Part shown: piece after piece, positions 7,944 through 18,306 of the stretch
How the letters are laid out: the number at the start of each line of letters is the position of its first letter
Position numbering within the stretch: the stretch's first letter is position 1
NCBI RefSeq assembly: GCF_001544975.2
Contig: NZ_FCOG02000025.1
Coordinates: 1-64,000, forward strand
Direction: 5' to 3'
Origin: Caballeronia arationis
Lineage (GTDB): Bacteria; Pseudomonadota; Gammaproteobacteria; Burkholderiales; Burkholderiaceae
Length of the DNA stretch: 64,000 bases
Translations under genes and position numbers: made by a program
Notes under the pieces: generated by a model
What the model was told of the DNA's origin: nothing
What the model saw: only the letters and a program-made list of their open reading frames with translations
Database searches by the model: none

Positions 7944-9851
7944 ATGGTTTCGATACGCTTGCCTGACGGCTCCGTCCGACAGTACGACCACCCCGTGACG
8001 GTCGCCGAAGTCGCGGCCTCGATCGGCGCGGGTCTCGCCAAGGCCGCGCTCGGCGGCCGGGTGGATGGCGAACTCGTCGATACGTCGGCGCTGATCGACC
8101 ATGACGCCTCGCTCGCCATCGTTACCGAGAAGGACGCGGACGGTCTCAACATCGTTCGCCACTCGGCCGCGCACTTGCTCGCCTACGCGGTGAAGGACCT
8201 GTATCCGGAAGCGCAGGTCACGATCGGCCCGGTCATCGACAACGGTTTCTACTACGACTTCGCCTACAGCCGTCCCTTCACGCCCGAAGATCTCGAGAAG
8301 ATCGAAAAGCGCATGCAGGAACTCGCGAAGAAGGACGAGCCGGTGTCGCGCCGCGTCGTCTCGCGCGATGAAGCCGTCGATTACTTCAAGAGCATCGGCG
8401 AGAAGTACAAGGCAGAGATCATCGAGTCGATTCCGGCAAGCGACGAAATCAAGCTCTACTCGCACGGCGGTTTCACCGACCTGTGCCGTGGGCCGCACGT
8501 TCCGTCCACCGGCAAGCTGAAAGTGTTCAAGCTGATGAAGGTCGCGGGCGCGTACTGGCGCGGCGACTCGAAGAACGAGATGCTTCAGCGCATCTACGGC
8601 ACTGCGTGGACCAGGAGGGAAGACCAGGAAGCGTACCTGCACATGCTGGAAGAGGCCGAGAAGCGCGATCACCGCAAGCTCGGCAAGCAGCTCGACTTCT
8701 TCCATCTGCAGGACGAGGCGCCCGGCATGGTGTTCTGGCATCCGAAGGGCTGGTCGCTGTGGCAGCAGGTCGAGCAGTACATGCGCCGTCGCGTGAACGA
8801 TGCCGGCTATCTCGAGATCAAGACGCCGATGGTCATGGACCGCTCGCTCTGGGAAGCCTCGGGCCACTGGCAGAATTATCGTGAAAACATGTTCACGACC
8901 GAATCGGAGAAGCGCGACTACGCCATCAAGCCGATGAACTGCCCGGGCCACGTGCAGGTGTTCAATCACGGCCTGCGTTCTTATCGCGATCTGCCGCTGC
9001 GCTACGCCGAGTTCGGCTCGTGCCATCGCAACGAGCCGTCGGGTTCGCTGCATGGGCTTATGCGCGTGCGCGGTTTCGTGCAGGACGATGCGCACATCTT
9101 CTGCACGGAAGACCAGTTCATCTCGGAATCGATCGCGTTCAACACGCTCGCCATGAGCGTCTACAAGGACTTCGGCTTCGACAACATCGGCATCAAGCTC
9201 GCGCTTCGTCCCGACCAGCGCGCGGGCACCGACGAAATCTGGGATCGCGCCGAGCAAGGCCTGCGCGACGCGCTGACCGCCTGTGACCTGCAATGGGAAG
9301 AATTGCCGGGCGAGGGCGCGTTTTACGGTCCGAAGATCGAATACCACATCAAGGACGCGCTCGGCCGCTCCTGGCAATGCGGCACGCTGCAGCTCGACAT
9401 GGTGCTTCCGGAGCGCCTGGGTGCGGAATACGTGACGGATGACAACAGCCGCAAGCGGCCGGTCATGCTGCACCGTGCGATCGTCGGGTCGATGGAGCGA
9501 TTTCTCGGCATTCTGATCGAGCACCACGCTGGTGCGATGCCCGCCTGGCTCGCGCCAGTGCAGGCGGTCGTCCTGAATATCGCGGAAAATCAGGCGGAAT
9601 ACGCTCGCGATCTGGCCCAATCGTTGCAAAAACAAGGGCTTAGAGTTGAGAGCGATTTGCGCAATGAGAAGATTAGCTATAAAATACGGGAGCACACGCT
9701 GCAGAAGGTCCCGTATTTGCTGGTCGTCGGCGACAAGGAGCGTGAGGCGAAAACCGTAGCCGTGCGTGCTCGTGGCGGTGTCGATCTGGGTTCCATGCCG
9801 GTCGACGCATTCCTCGAACGCCTGCAGCAGGACGTGCAGACGTTCAAGTAA
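7944..9851 (+). CDS. thrS: Threonine--tRNA ligase
   Basis: A 635-residue class II aminoacyl-tRNA synthetase that charges tRNA-Thr. The N-terminal TGS domain (residues 1-61) begins [18 protein letters not shown]. The editing domain follows ([11 protein letters not shown], about 73-83). The catalytic core contains the MNCPGH zinc/active-site segment (about 331-336) and [10 protein letters not shown], and the C-terminal anticodon domain ends the protein. The ATG at 7944 has a GGAG site 6 bases upstream; a TTG at 7932 is in frame but lacks homology. It is first in the thrS-infC-rpmI-rplT-pheS-pheT-ihfA cluster. Confidence 0.97.
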   Translation: MVSIRLPDGSVRQYDHPVTVAEVAASIGAGLAKAALGGRVDGELVDTSALIDHDASLAIVTEKDADGLNIVRHSAAHLLAYAVKDLYPEAQVTIGPVIDNGFYYDFAYSRPFTPEDLEKIEKRMQELAKKDEPVSRRVVSRDEAVDYFKSIGEKYKAEIIESIPASDEIKLYSHGGFTDLCRGPHVPSTGKLKVFKLMKVAGAYWRGDSKNEMLQRIYGTAWTRREDQEAYLHMLEEAEKRDHRKLGKQLDFFHLQDEAPGMVFWHPKGWSLWQQVEQYMRRRVNDAGYLEIKTPMVMDRSLWEASGHWQNYRENMFTTESEKRDYAIKPMNCPGHVQVFNHGLRSYRDLPLRYAEFGSCHRNEPSGSLHGLMRVRGFVQDDAHIFCTEDQFISESIAFNTLAMSVYKDFGFDNIGIKLALRPDQRAGTDEIWDRAEQGLRDALTACDLQWEELPGEGAFYGPKIEYHIKDALGRSWQCGTLQLDMVLPERLGAEYVTDDNSRKRPVMLHRAIVGSMERFLGILIEHHAGAMPAWLAPVQAVVLNIAENQAEYARDLAQSLQKQGLRVESDLRNEKISYKIREHTLQKVPYLLVVGDKEREAKTVAVRARGGVDLGSMPVDAFLERLQQDVQTFK

Positions 9852-9898
9852 GTCACCCGCAGCGCGGCTTGTTTTTTAATTTTTAGAGGAAACGTAAC

Positions 9899-10423
9899 AT
9901 CGCTACTGACAAGTCGTCACATCGCATCAACGGTGAAATTACTGCACCTGAGGTGCGCTTGGTCGGAGTGGACAACGAGCCGCTCGGAATCGTGAAACTC
10001 GCCGAAGCTTTCCGCCAGTCGGAACAGCTGGACGTGGATCTCGTCGAAATCGCGCCGCAGGCCGTGCCGCCTGTCTGCCGTTTGATGGATTACGGCAAGT
10101 TCAAGTACTCGGAAGCGAAGAAGCAGCACGAGGCGAAACTCAAGCAGAAGATCGTTCAGGTCAAGGAAGTCAAGTTCCGGCCGGGCACCGACGACGGTGA
10201 CTACAACGTGAAACTGCGCAACCTCACGCGTTTCCTCGAAGACGGCGACAAGACGAAAATCACGTTGCGTTTCCGTGGGCGTGAAATGGCCCACCAGGAA
10301 ATCGGCATGCGCATGCTGGAACGCCTGAAGGCGGATCTCGACGAACACGCGCAAGTCGAACAGATGCCGAAGATGGAAGGCCGCCAGATGATCATGGTGC
10401 TGGCGCCAAAGAAAAAGAAGTAA
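9899..10423 (+). CDS. infC: Translation initiation factor IF-3, ATC start codon
   Basis: A 174-residue IF-3. The N-domain ends with the linker PKMEYGKF-like segment ([17 protein letters not shown]), and the C-domain includes [15 protein letters not shown] and ends in PKKKK. IF-3 binds the 30S subunit, blocks subunit joining and rejects wrong start codons. The family N-terminus [14 protein letters not shown] is reached only from an ATC at 9899-9901. An in-frame TAG at 9884-9886 leaves no upstream ATG/GTG/TTG, and the first in-frame canonical start (9953) would remove 18 conserved residues. An AGAGGAA ribosome site lies 8 bases before the ATC. A rare start is the known basis of infC autoregulation in E. 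coli (AUU). Confidence 0.93.
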   Translation: MATDKSSHRINGEITAPEVRLVGVDNEPLGIVKLAEAFRQSEQLDVDLVEIAPQAVPPVCRLMDYGKFKYSEAKKQHEAKLKQKIVQVKEVKFRPGTDDGDYNVKLRNLTRFLEDGDKTKITLRFRGREMAHQEIGMRMLERLKADLDEHAQVEQMPKMEGRQMIMVLAPKKKK

Positions 10424-10506
10424 TCGATGGATCGCGCCGCTTTGGCGCGGCATCGAAGGAAGTTTCAGGGTGACGCCGGGCAATCGGCGACGCTCATGAA
10501 AATGCG

Positions 10507-10523
10507 GCGGTTGTCACAACCGC
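10507..10523 (+). promoter_or_regulatory. Hairpin in the infC-rpmI leader
   Basis: GCGGTTG and CAACCGC form a 7-bp stem with a TCA loop inside the 193-bp gap between infC and rpmI. In E. coli the ribosomal protein L20 represses rpmI-rplT through structures in this region. The hairpin may play a similar role, but no pseudoknot was demonstrated. Confidence 0.35.
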
Positions 10524-10616
10524 TTGCACACAAGTGGCACGTGGGTTTCGAAGGGCGGGAAAGGATCGATGGATCAACCGCACACCCATGTCCATCTAAT
10601 AAACTGGAGTAGTTTC

Positions 10617-10814
10617 ATGCCGAAGATGAAGACCAAGAAGAGTGCTGCAAAGCGCTTCGTGGTGCGTCCGGGCGGTACCGTCAAGCGCGGTCAGGCCTTC
10701 AAGCGCCACATTCTTACCAAGAAAACCACCAAGAACAAACGCCATCTGCGTGGCTCCACGGCTGTTCATGATTCCGATCTGAACTCCGTGCGCGCAATGC
10801 TGCCGTTCGCCTAA
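10617..10814 (+). CDS. rpmI: 50S ribosomal protein L35 (bL35)
   Basis: A 65-residue, very basic protein beginning [14 protein letters not shown], with the family core [18 protein letters not shown]. The length matches bL35. The ATG at 10617 follows an ACTGGAGT ribosome site. It is cotranscribed with rplT 29 bp downstream. Confidence 0.97.
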   Translation: MPKMKTKKSAAKRFVVRPGGTVKRGQAFKRHILTKKTTKNKRHLRGSTAVHDSDLNSVRAMLPFA

Positions 10815-10843
10815 CCCTTAACCGAAACTCATAGGAGCGCAAC

Positions 10844-11203
10844 ATGCCTCGAGTAAAACGTGGGGTTACCGCACGGGCCCGTCACAAGAAAGTCATCAAG
10901 CTGGCCAAGGGTTACCGCGGCCGTCGCAATAACGTCTATCGCATCGCCAAGCAGGCGGTCATGCGCGCCGGGCAATACGCCTATCGCGATCGCCGCAACA
11001 AGAAGCGTGTGTTCCGCGCACTGTGGATCACGCGTATCAATGCAGCGGTGCGTCAGCACGACATGACCTACAGCGTGTTCATCAACGGCCTGAAGAAGGC
11101 TCAGATCGAACTCGACCGCAAGGTTCTGGCTGACATGGCTGTGTTCGACAAGGCTGCTTTTGCTGCGATCGTCAAGCAGGTGAAAGCCGCCGTTGCAGCC
11201 TAA
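10844..11203 (+). CDS. rplT: 50S ribosomal protein L20 (bL20)
   Basis: A 119-residue basic protein with the L20 signature ([16 protein letters not shown] at the N-terminus, then [18 protein letters not shown]). It binds 23S rRNA early in 50S assembly and in several bacteria represses its own operon. The start follows an ATAGGAGC site. Confidence 0.97.
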   Translation: MPRVKRGVTARARHKKVIKLAKGYRGRRNNVYRIAKQAVMRAGQYAYRDRRNKKRVFRALWITRINAAVRQHDMTYSVFINGLKKAQIELDRKVLADMAVFDKAAFAAIVKQVKAAVAA

Positions 11204-11269
11204 TTGCGAAATTAGTACTGCGTGGTTCGTCGCCGCGAAGATCCGGTAGTTTCGGTGCCGCAGCGACAG

Positions 11270-11295
11270 AAAACGGGGCTTTCGAGCCCCGTTTT
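11270..11295 (+). terminator. Terminator/attenuator between rplT and pheS
   Basis: An 11-bp stem (AAAACGGGGCT at 11270-11280 with 11285-11295), a TTCG tetraloop and a TTTT tail, 80 bp before pheS. No Phe-rich leader peptide like E. coli pheM was found upstream, so control by Phe attenuation is not supported. It may only reduce read-through into pheST. Confidence 0.8.
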
Positions 11296-11374
11296 CGTTG
11301 GTCGAGCGGAATTGCACATGTGGCTTGCCCGTTCGGTTGAGCAGTTGAACTTCGACGTTGAAATGATGGGATCA

Positions 11375-12388
11375 ATGGACCTGGACCAGATTGTCGCCGA
11401 CGCGCAAAGCGCCTTTGAAAACGCCTCCGATGCCGCCACGCTCGAAAACGAGAAGGCGCGCTTTCTCGGCAAGTCGGGTGCGCTCACCGAGCTGCTGAAG
11501 GGCCTTGGCAAGCTCGATCCGGAATCGCGCAAGACCGAAGGCGCGCGCATCAACGTCGTCAAGGCGAAGGTCGAAGCTCTGCTTACCGCGCGGCGCCAGG
11601 CGCTCGCCGACGCGCTCCTGAATCAGCGGCTCGCGGCGGAAGCCATCGACGTGACGCTGCCCGGGCGCGGTCTCGGCGCCGGCACGCTGCATCCGGTGAT
11701 GCGCACGTGGGAGCGGGTCGAACAGATCTTCGCGACGATCGGTTTCGATGTGGCCGACGGCCCCGAAATCGAGACCGACTGGTACAACTTCACGGCGCTG
11801 AACAGCCCGGAAAATCATCCGGCGCGTTCGATGCAGGATACGTTCTATGTCGACGGCAACGATGCCGACGGCCGGCCGCTGCTCCTTCGCACGCACACGA
11901 GCCCGATGCAGGTGCGCTACGCGCGCATGAACAAGCCGCCGATCAAGGTGATCGTGCCGGGCCGTACCTATCGCGTGGACAGCGACGCCACGCACTCGCC
12001 GATGTTCAACCAGGTCGAAGGCCTGTGGATCGAAGAGAACATCAGCTTTGCGGACCTGAAGGGCGTCTATACCGACTTCCTGAAAAAATTCTTCGAACGC
12101 GACGACATTCTCGTGCGCTTTCGCCCGTCGTACTTTCCGTTCACCGAACCGTCCGCCGAGATCGACATGATGTTCGAACACGGCAAGAACGCCGGCAAAT
12201 GGCTCGAGATTTCGGGTTCCGGTCAGGTCCATCCGACCGTCATCCGCAACATGGGCCTCGACCCGGAGCGCTATATCGGCTTTGCGTTCGGCAGCGGCCT
12301 GGAGCGCCTGACGATGCTGCGCTATGGCGTGCAGGACCTGCGCCTTTTCTTCGAAAACGATCTGCGTTTCCTGCGGCAGTTCGCGTAA
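11375..12388 (+). CDS. pheS: Phenylalanine--tRNA ligase alpha subunit
   Basis: A 337-residue catalytic subunit of the alpha2-beta2 enzyme. The N-terminal coiled coil holds [19 protein letters not shown]. The class II core contains [31 protein letters not shown] (motif 2 region) and the late [18 protein letters not shown] (motif 3). The start [11 protein letters not shown] at 11375 matches the family N-terminus; an ATG nine bases earlier (11366) and one at 11363 would add 3-4 residues. Its stop is 91 bp before pheT. Confidence 0.96.
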   Translation: MDLDQIVADAQSAFENASDAATLENEKARFLGKSGALTELLKGLGKLDPESRKTEGARINVVKAKVEALLTARRQALADALLNQRLAAEAIDVTLPGRGLGAGTLHPVMRTWERVEQIFATIGFDVADGPEIETDWYNFTALNSPENHPARSMQDTFYVDGNDADGRPLLLRTHTSPMQVRYARMNKPPIKVIVPGRTYRVDSDATHSPMFNQVEGLWIEENISFADLKGVYTDFLKKFFERDDILVRFRPSYFPFTEPSAEIDMMFEHGKNAGKWLEISGSGQVHPTVIRNMGLDPERYIGFAFGSGLERLTMLRYGVQDLRLFFENDLRFLRQFA

Positions 12389-12479
12389 AGCGCCGCTCGC
12401 CCACGATGCCCGGCGCGTCATGAATTTGAGACGACGTCAGACCGGGCGCAGACACCACTCATTTCGAACGTAGACACAC

Positions 12480-14912
12480 ATGCAATTCCCTGAATCCTGG
12501 CTTAGAAGCTTTGTCGATCCGAAACTGACCACCGACGAACTGTCGCACGCGCTGACGATGGCCGGTCTCGAAGTCGAAGGCTTGCAGCCGGTCGCGCCGC
12601 CGACCACGAAGATCGTCGTCGGGCAGGTGCTGGAAGTGGCGAGGCACCCGAACGCGGACAAGCTGAACGTCTGCCAGGTCGATGCCGGCACGGGCGAGAC
12701 GCTCAACATCGTGTGCGGTGCGCCGAACGTGTCGCCCGGCATCAAGGTGCCGGTCGCGCTGGTCGGCGCCGAACTGCCGCCGGCCGAAGCAGGCGGCGCG
12801 CCGTTCGCGATCAAGCTGTCGAAACTGCGCGGCGTCGAGAGCCAGGGCATGCTGTGTTCGGCGCGGGAACTCAAGCTCTCGGAAGATCACAGCGGCTTGC
12901 TGATTCTTCCCGCCGATACGCCCATCGGCCAGGACATCCGCGAGACGCTCAATCTCGACGACACGGTGTTCGAAATCAAGCTGACGCCGAACAAGGCGGA
13001 TTGTCTGTCGGTGTTCGGCGTCGCGCGCGAGACGGCCGCGATCACCGGCGCGCCGCTCGCGACGCTCGACATGCCGCCGGTCAACGCGACGCTCGACGAA
13101 AAGCTGCCGGTCAAGGTCCTCGCGCCCGACCTGTGCGGCCGTTTCTCCGGCCGCGTGATTCGCGGCGTGAACGCGCATGCAAAGGCGCCGCAATGGATGG
13201 TCGAACGGCTGGAGCGCTCCGGCCAGCGCAGCATTTCGGCGCTCGTCGACATCTCGAATTACGTGATGCTCGAACTCGGCCGTCCGACGCACGTGTTCGA
13301 TCTCGACAAGATCCACGGCGGTATCGAAGTGCGCTGGGCGAAGAAGGGCGAGTCGCTCAAGCTCCTGAACGGCAACACCGTCGAACTCGATGAGACCGTC
13401 GGCGTGATCGCCGACGACCATCAGGTAGAAAGCCTCGCGGGCATCATGGGTGGCGACAGCACGGCGGTGACGCTCGAAACGACGAACATCTATCTCGAAG
13501 CCGCTTTCTGGTGGCCGGACGCTATTCGCGGCCGCGCGCGCAAGTACAACTTCTCGACCGACGCGGCCCATCGCTTTGAACGCGGTGTCGACTACTCGAC
13601 GACCGTCGAGCACATCGAGCGCATCACGCAACTCATCCTGGATATTTGCGGCGGCGCGGCCGGCCCGGTCGACGATCAGGTCGTCAACCTGCCGAAGCGC
13701 GCGCCGGTGACGATGCGCGTCGCGCGTGCACACCGCATCATCGGCATCGAGATCGGCGGCGAAGAGATCGCTCAGATTTTCACGCGGCTCGGTCTCGCGT
13801 TCGAGCGCGATGGCGACACCTTCTCGGTGACGCCGCCGCCGTATCGCTTCGACATCGAGATCGAAGAGGATCTGATCGAGGAAGTTGCGCGCATTTACGG
13901 CTTTGAGAAGATTCCGGCGCGGCCGCCCGTCGCCAAGAGCGAAATGCGTCCGACCAACGAGACGAAGCGCTCGATCCACGTGATCCGCCACGCGGTCGCC
14001 GCGCGCGACTACGCCGAGACGGTGAACTTCAGCTTCGTCGATGCCGAGTGGGAGCAGGACTTCGCGGGCAACGACAATCCGGTCAAGCTGCTCAATCCGA
14101 TCGCGAGCCAGCTCTCGGTCATGCGCACGACGCTCTTTGGCAGCCTGATCAATGTGCTGCGCTACAACCTGAACCGTCGCGCGGAGCGCATCCGCGTGTT
14201 CGAGGCGGGCCGCGTGTTCCTGCACGATCCATCGATCAAGGCTGGCGAACTCGCCGTCGAAGGTTTCGCGCAACCGAAGATGATCGGCGGCCTCGCGTAC
14301 GGGCCGGCGCTGGACGAGCAGTGGGGCGCGCCGTCGCGCACCGTCGACTTCTTCGATGTGAAGGGCGACGTCGAGGCGCTGTTCGCGCCCGTCGTGCCGT
14401 GCTTCGCTACGGCCGAGCATCCGGCGCTGCATCCGGGACGCAGCGCGCGTATCGAAATCGATGGCCGGAAGGTGGGCTGGATCGGCGAACTGCATCCGCG
14501 CTGGCTGCAAAAGTATGACCTCCCGCTGGCGCCGATTCTTTTCGAAATCGAAGCGGAAGCGCTGATGGAACGGTCGCTGCCGGTGCCGTCGGAAGTGTCG
14601 AAATTCCCGCCGGTGAAGCGCGATATTGCGATCGTCGTCGACCAGAAAGTTGAGGTTCAGGCGCTCATTGACGAGCTCGAAAACGCCCGTTCCGAACCCG
14701 CGTGCAAGCACGTCACGAGGGTTGCCCTGTTCGACGAATTTCGTCCAAAATCAAGCACTTCCGGTGGGTTGGGGGCGCACGAGAAAAGCCTTGCCTTCCG
14801 TGTGACGTTGCAAGATACTGGCGGGACGCTTCAGGACGAAACGGTCGAAACGGCCATCAAAACGCTGGTGGATCGCTTGGCTCGAGTACATGGCGCGCGG
14901 TTGCGCGGATAG
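12480..14912 (+). CDS. pheT: Phenylalanine--tRNA ligase beta subunit
   Basis: An 810-residue beta subunit of the usual length. An EMAP-II-like tRNA-binding OB fold is at about residues 40-150 ([19 protein letters not shown]). Then come the B3/B4 editing region, the B5 domain and an anticodon-binding FDX-ACB domain at the C-terminus ([15 protein letters not shown] onward). It provides editing and tRNA binding to PheS. Start [14 protein letters not shown] is typical. The long opposite-strand ORF here is a shadow. Confidence 0.96.
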   Translation: MQFPESWLRSFVDPKLTTDELSHALTMAGLEVEGLQPVAPPTTKIVVGQVLEVARHPNADKLNVCQVDAGTGETLNIVCGAPNVSPGIKVPVALVGAELPPAEAGGAPFAIKLSKLRGVESQGMLCSARELKLSEDHSGLLILPADTPIGQDIRETLNLDDTVFEIKLTPNKADCLSVFGVARETAAITGAPLATLDMPPVNATLDEKLPVKVLAPDLCGRFSGRVIRGVNAHAKAPQWMVERLERSGQRSISALVDISNYVMLELGRPTHVFDLDKIHGGIEVRWAKKGESLKLLNGNTVELDETVGVIADDHQVESLAGIMGGDSTAVTLETTNIYLEAAFWWPDAIRGRARKYNFSTDAAHRFERGVDYSTTVEHIERITQLILDICGGAAGPVDDQVVNLPKRAPVTMRVARAHRIIGIEIGGEEIAQIFTRLGLAFERDGDTFSVTPPPYRFDIEIEEDLIEEVARIYGFEKIPARPPVAKSEMRPTNETKRSIHVIRHAVAARDYAETVNFSFVDAEWEQDFAGNDNPVKLLNPIASQLSVMRTTLFGSLINVLRYNLNRRAERIRVFEAGRVFLHDPSIKAGELAVEGFAQPKMIGGLAYGPALDEQWGAPSRTVDFFDVKGDVEALFAPVVPCFATAEHPALHPGRSARIEIDGRKVGWIGELHPRWLQKYDLPLAPILFEIEAEALMERSLPVPSEVSKFPPVKRDIAIVVDQKVEVQALIDELENARSEPACKHVTRVALFDEFRPKSSTSGGLGAHEKSLAFRVTLQDTGGTLQDETVETAIKTLVDRLARVHGARLRG

Positions 14913-14958
14913 CCTTTGGTTGGCCCCTCCGTCTTCATCGTCACGCCATTTTTATGAT

Positions 14959-15369
14959 ATGAACCAAATGAACTCGAGTGATTTCGAAGCCCTTCTTTCG
15001 GCGCAACGCAGCGCCATGATCCGAGATATCCCGACTTCGAACGGCGCGGCGTCCAACGAGACGCCGACGCTCACGAAAGCCGAACTGGCCGAGATGCTGT
15101 TCGACCACGTCGGACTCAACAAGCGCGAAGCGAAAGACATGGTCGAAGCCTTCTTCGAAGTCATTCGCGATGCGCTCGAAAGCGGCGACAGCGTCAAGCT
15201 GTCCGGCTTCGGCAATTTCCAGTTGCGCGACAAACCGCAGCGGCCGGGACGCAATCCGAAGACGGGCGAAGCGATTCCGATCGCCGCGCGTCGCGTAGTC
15301 ACGTTTCACGCGAGCCAGAAACTGAAGGCGCTGGTCGAGACCGGCGCGGAAACCAGCTTCGGCCGCTGA
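14959..15369 (+). CDS. ihfA: Integration host factor subunit alpha
   Basis: A 136-residue nucleoid protein. The conserved HU/IHF core starts near residue 36 ([26 protein letters not shown]) and includes the DNA-minor-groove arm [17 protein letters not shown]. With IhfB it bends DNA sharply. It carries an N-terminal extension of about 35-40 residues relative to the 99-residue E. coli protein, as in other Burkholderiaceae. The start could be 14959 or 14968 (MNSSDF). It follows pheT by 46 bp as in many proteobacteria. Confidence 0.93.
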   Translation: MNQMNSSDFEALLSAQRSAMIRDIPTSNGAASNETPTLTKAELAEMLFDHVGLNKREAKDMVEAFFEVIRDALESGDSVKLSGFGNFQLRDKPQRPGRNPKTGEAIPIAARRVVTFHASQKLKALVETGAETSFGR

Positions 15370-15452
15370 CGGACGAAACCGCGCTGCCTCGCGTTTGAAT
15401 TTGCATATTGGCCAGCGCCTCTGCGATATCCACCCACGAAGGTTGATCGACG

Positions 15453-15833
15453 ATGGAAAAAGTCGTCTTGCCTCCGATCCCGGCCAAGCGCTACTTCACG
15501 ATTGGTGAAGTCAGCGAACTATGCGGCGTGAAACCGCATGTGCTGCGCTACTGGGAACAGGAGTTCACGCAGTTGAGGCCGGTCAAGCGGCGCGGGAATC
15601 GTCGGTATTATCAGCATCATGAAGTGCTGCTGATCCGGCGTATCCGCGAACTGCTTTACGAACAAGGCTTCACGATCAACGGGGCGCGGAACCGGCTCGA
15701 TTCGCATGGCCGCGTGAACGGCGACGATGGCGACGAAGCCGAGATCGGCGCGCAATCGGCGGCTCAGGTTGCGGTCGATGTGGAGCAGTTGAGGAAGGAA
15801 ATCCTGCAGGTGATCGATCTGCTTGGCGGGTAA
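15453..15833 (+). CDS. MerR family transcriptional regulator
   Basis: A 126-residue protein with an N-terminal MerR helix-turn-helix: FTIGEVSELCGVKPHVLRYWEQEF at about residues 15-38, then RRYYQHHEVLLIRRIRELLYEQGFTI. The C-terminal part is a short coiled segment without the Cys ligands of metal-sensing MerR proteins, so the effector is unknown. It lies 83 bp after ihfA, an arrangement I know from beta- and gamma-proteobacteria, and a terminator follows. Confidence 0.9.
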   Translation: MEKVVLPPIPAKRYFTIGEVSELCGVKPHVLRYWEQEFTQLRPVKRRGNRRYYQHHEVLLIRRIRELLYEQGFTINGARNRLDSHGRVNGDDGDEAEIGAQSAAQVAVDVEQLRKEILQVIDLLGG

Positions 15834-15863
15834 GCCAGCTTTTCGAATCGAGTTGAATTGAAG

Positions 15864-15895
15864 CGCCGCGACGAGAGTCGCGGCGTTTTCGTTTT
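15864..15895 (+). terminator. Terminator after ihfA-merR
   Basis: A 9-bp stem CGCCGCGAC/GTCGCGGCG with a GAGA tetraloop and a TTTTCGTTTT tail. It closes the thrS-to-merR block. Confidence 0.88.
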
Positions 15896-15995
15896 GAAGC
15901 CTCGCAGATCGGCAGGGACGATGGTCAAGCAACGAGCCGGTTCGCTCCGCGTGCCTGGCGAATGATCGGCCAATACGCGCGCGGGCCTCGAGATA

Positions 15996-16385
15996 CTACT
16001 CGTGCTCGGCTTCGACGACGGGTTCGTAGACCCACGCAAATTTCAGCGGGGTGAGCCATCTGAAACTTGTCATCGTTTCTTCCTGGAACGTGCATTCGAC
16101 CGCCGCGGGAACATTGACGGTCGCCACCTTGACGGTGCTGGTCTGGCCGCCCTTGATCTGCGTCGTCACGAGCGTGCGCGACACACTCTTGTAGCTGCCC
16201 TCGACCACGACGCGCGATCCGCGATGCGCGATTTTCGTCGCCTCGACGGCCAACGGCACGTCGGCAGTCGGGTAGGTGGCGATCATCTTCTGCTTGCACT
16301 GCTGGCCGTTTTGGTAGCCCGTTGTGCATGCAGCAAGAACACACGCGAGGCCGGCGAGCATCACGCGCGAAGCAATGGTTCTCAT
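15996..16385 (-). CDS. Putative lipoprotein of unknown function
   Basis: A 129-residue protein starting MRTIASRVMLAGLAC; the lipobox LAAC places the lipidated Cys at residue 20. The mature part is a small beta-rich domain (VVVEGSYKSVSRTLVTTQIKGG) with two further Cys (CKQKM and CTFQEE) that might pair. The upstream in-frame extension is ignored because the signal peptide begins at 16385. I do not recognise the family. It is a single-gene unit convergent with merR. Confidence 0.75.
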   Translation of the reverse strand: MRTIASRVMLAGLACVLAACTTGYQNGQQCKQKMIATYPTADVPLAVEATKIAHRGSRVVVEGSYKSVSRTLVTTQIKGGQTSTVKVATVNVPAAVECTFQEETMTSFRWLTPLKFAWVYEPVVEAEHE

Positions 16386-16575
16386 ATCGATCCTGAAAAA
16401 TGTCGCCGGAAGTCTACCGCACTCTTCGCGGCAGATGGCGGATGGAGCAAGCTCAAGATCCGCTGAGATTACCGGCGAGCGGGATGCGATCCACATCGAA
16501 TGGCCAGTCGGCCATGCTCTTCAGAACTGCTCGGGTATGAACGGCGAGTGTCGCGTGTCTGTGAAGGACATTGAA

Positions 16576-16617
16576 GCAGAAAAGAAAAAGGACCTAGCCG
16601 GTGAAGGCTAAGTCCTT
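16576..16617 (-). terminator. Terminator of tRNA-Pro (minus strand)
   Basis: A 12-bp stem with one G-T pair (16588-16599 with 16606-16617), a 6-base loop and, reading on the minus strand, a TTTTTCTTTTC tail, immediately downstream of tRNA-Pro. Confidence 0.88.
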
Positions 16618-16624
16618 GATTTCC

Positions 16625-16702
<78 letters not shown>

Positions 16703-16811
16703 AAAGAGGAAAAGTATATCAGACGGGTTTCGTATTGAGAACCCTTGGAAAGCCTTTGCCGACGACGCTTCGCAAATCCACTCACTATGCGCGCGTGCAA
16801 TCGCGACAACC

Positions 16812-17186
16812 TCAACCCGCCAACTCCGACTGCGTATACTCCGACGTCTGGATGATGACCGGCCTCCGGCCCCGGCTGCGTGAGCGCTGCCGGAAGCGAA
16901 GCGCGAGCACGATACCCACGGCACAAATCACATACGCGACGACACGTTCCGTCCAGGCCGATATCGACGCCAGGTTCACATAGCTTGTCCGCTCTGCCGA
17001 CGTTGCCGAAGCGAACACGTGAATGAGCACGAAGTCGAGCGCCATGGCGAGCAGGCAGAAGCCGACGAAGATCAACGCGCCTTTCCACCGTGCCACGCGC
17101 AGGCTCGCGTTGATCGTGTTGCAGATGAACACGGCCGCTCCGAGCAGCATGAAGTTGAGGAACAGTTGAAACCACGGGAAGTTCAT
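16812..17186 (-). CDS. Small integral membrane protein, unknown function
   Basis: A 124-residue protein from the [16 protein letters not shown] start, with about three hydrophobic helices (residues 5-24, 38-57 and 78-97) and a basic C-terminal tail ([12 protein letters not shown]). No catalytic motif is recognised. The longer frame upstream (to 17267) lacks hydrophobic or coding character. Likely in the inner membrane. Confidence 0.65.
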   Translation of the reverse strand: MNFPWFQLFLNFMLLGAAVFICNTINASLRVARWKGALIFVGFCLLAMALDFVLIHVFASATSAERTSYVNLASISAWTERVVAYVICAVGIVLALRFRQRSRSRGRRPVIIQTSEYTQSELAG

Positions 17187-17368
17187 CGCGGATCCGATCG
17201 CAGTAGGAGTGGGAAGGCTCGTTCGTCGCTCGCCACGCGGCTCGAAGGGAACTGGGCGAGAGACCAAAATCGGGCGGGATCTTCACACAGCGGCCGGTGG
17301 GCTTGAATACGAGTTATCCTAAATGACTAAGGCCTTCGGTCAGCGTCCGGGCCAGCAACGCCCCCCAG

Positions 17369-18247
17369 TCAGCCCAGCGACTCGGACAGGAAATCGATGA
17401 ACGTACGCACCTTCGTCGTCATGTACTTGCGACTCGTATAGACCGCGTACACCGAAGGCGCGAACGCGGCATAGTCCGGCAGCACGCGCACGAGATGGCC
17501 CGCCGCGAGTTCGGGCGCCACGATCCACTCCGGGAAGTACGCGAGTCCGAGCCCGGCGCGTACGAGCTGAAGCGACATCGACGTGTCGTTGGTCTTGAAC
17601 ACCGCCTGATTCTTCACGGTGAAGGTGCCGTCCGGCCCGCTCAGTTCGACCGTCTCGATGTTGGTGTAGGTCGGCAGGATCACGCGATGCCGGTCCAGAT
17701 CGTCAGGGCGGCGCGGCGTGCCTTTGCGTTCGAGATACGCCGGCTCGCCCGTGAGGATGAACGGCACCTTGCACAGCGGCCGCACGATCAGCGAAGGCGA
17801 CGGCTCTGACGTCGCACGGAGCGCCAGGTCGTAGCCTTCCTCGACGAGATCGACGAAACGGTTCTCCAGGCGAAGGTCGATCAGTACCTCGGGATAACGT
17901 TCGCAGTAGGCCACCAGGATGTCGGCGAACTTGCGCGTCGCGAACCAGCCGGGCGCCGTCACCTTCAACACGCCTTGCGGATGCGCCGTCTGCGCGCCGA
18001 CGGCCGCTTCGGCGGCCTCCAGGATGTCGAGCGCCTCGCTGCACTGCTCGAAATAGACGCTGCCGGCTTCGGTCAGGCTCAGATGGCGCGTCGTGCGGTT
18101 GAGCAGGCGCACGCCGAGCTGGCGTTCGAGATTCGCGACATGCTTGCTCGTCATCGCGGTCGAGATGTCGAGGCGCTCGGCGGCCTTCACGAAACTTCCC
18201 GCTTCGACGACTTCCCGAAACACCCGCAAGCTGGTCAGCGCATCCAT
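17369..18247 (-). CDS. LysR family transcriptional regulator
   Basis: A 292-residue LTTR. The winged HTH (residues 1-60) reads MDALTSLRVFREVVEAGSF then AAERLDISTAMTSKHVANLE, followed by a periplasmic-binding-like effector domain. The start follows a GGGA ribosome site. It resembles the AaeR/PA0477-type LTTRs that often control nearby exporters or dehydrogenases, but its target is unknown. It is one of three same-strand regulators next to the pca operon. Confidence 0.9.
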   Translation of the reverse strand: MDALTSLRVFREVVEAGSFVKAAERLDISTAMTSKHVANLERQLGVRLLNRTTRHLSLTEAGSVYFEQCSEALDILEAAEAAVGAQTAHPQGVLKVTAPGWFATRKFADILVAYCERYPEVLIDLRLENRFVDLVEEGYDLALRATSEPSPSLIVRPLCKVPFILTGEPAYLERKGTPRRPDDLDRHRVILPTYTNIETVELSGPDGTFTVKNQAVFKTNDTSMSLQLVRAGLGLAYFPEWIVAPELAAGHLVRVLPDYAAFAPSVYAVYTSRKYMTTKVRTFIDFLSESLG

Positions 18248-18306
18248 CGATCATTTCCCGGCAGGAAACAAAACTCCCATTCTAGCCGGGTGATCGTGGG
18301 GCGCCG

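Noticed and set aside
11204-11374. pheM-like Phe leader peptide before pheS
   Set aside because: No short ORF with clustered Phe codons precedes the terminator at 11270-11295.
12459-14711. A 750-codon open frame on the minus strand opposite pheT
   Set aside because: It is a shadow of the pheT coding sequence: high GC third positions keep the antisense frame open. The product is Arg/His/Asp-rich with no recognisable domain, and similar shadows lie under thrS, relA, infB, typA and odhA.
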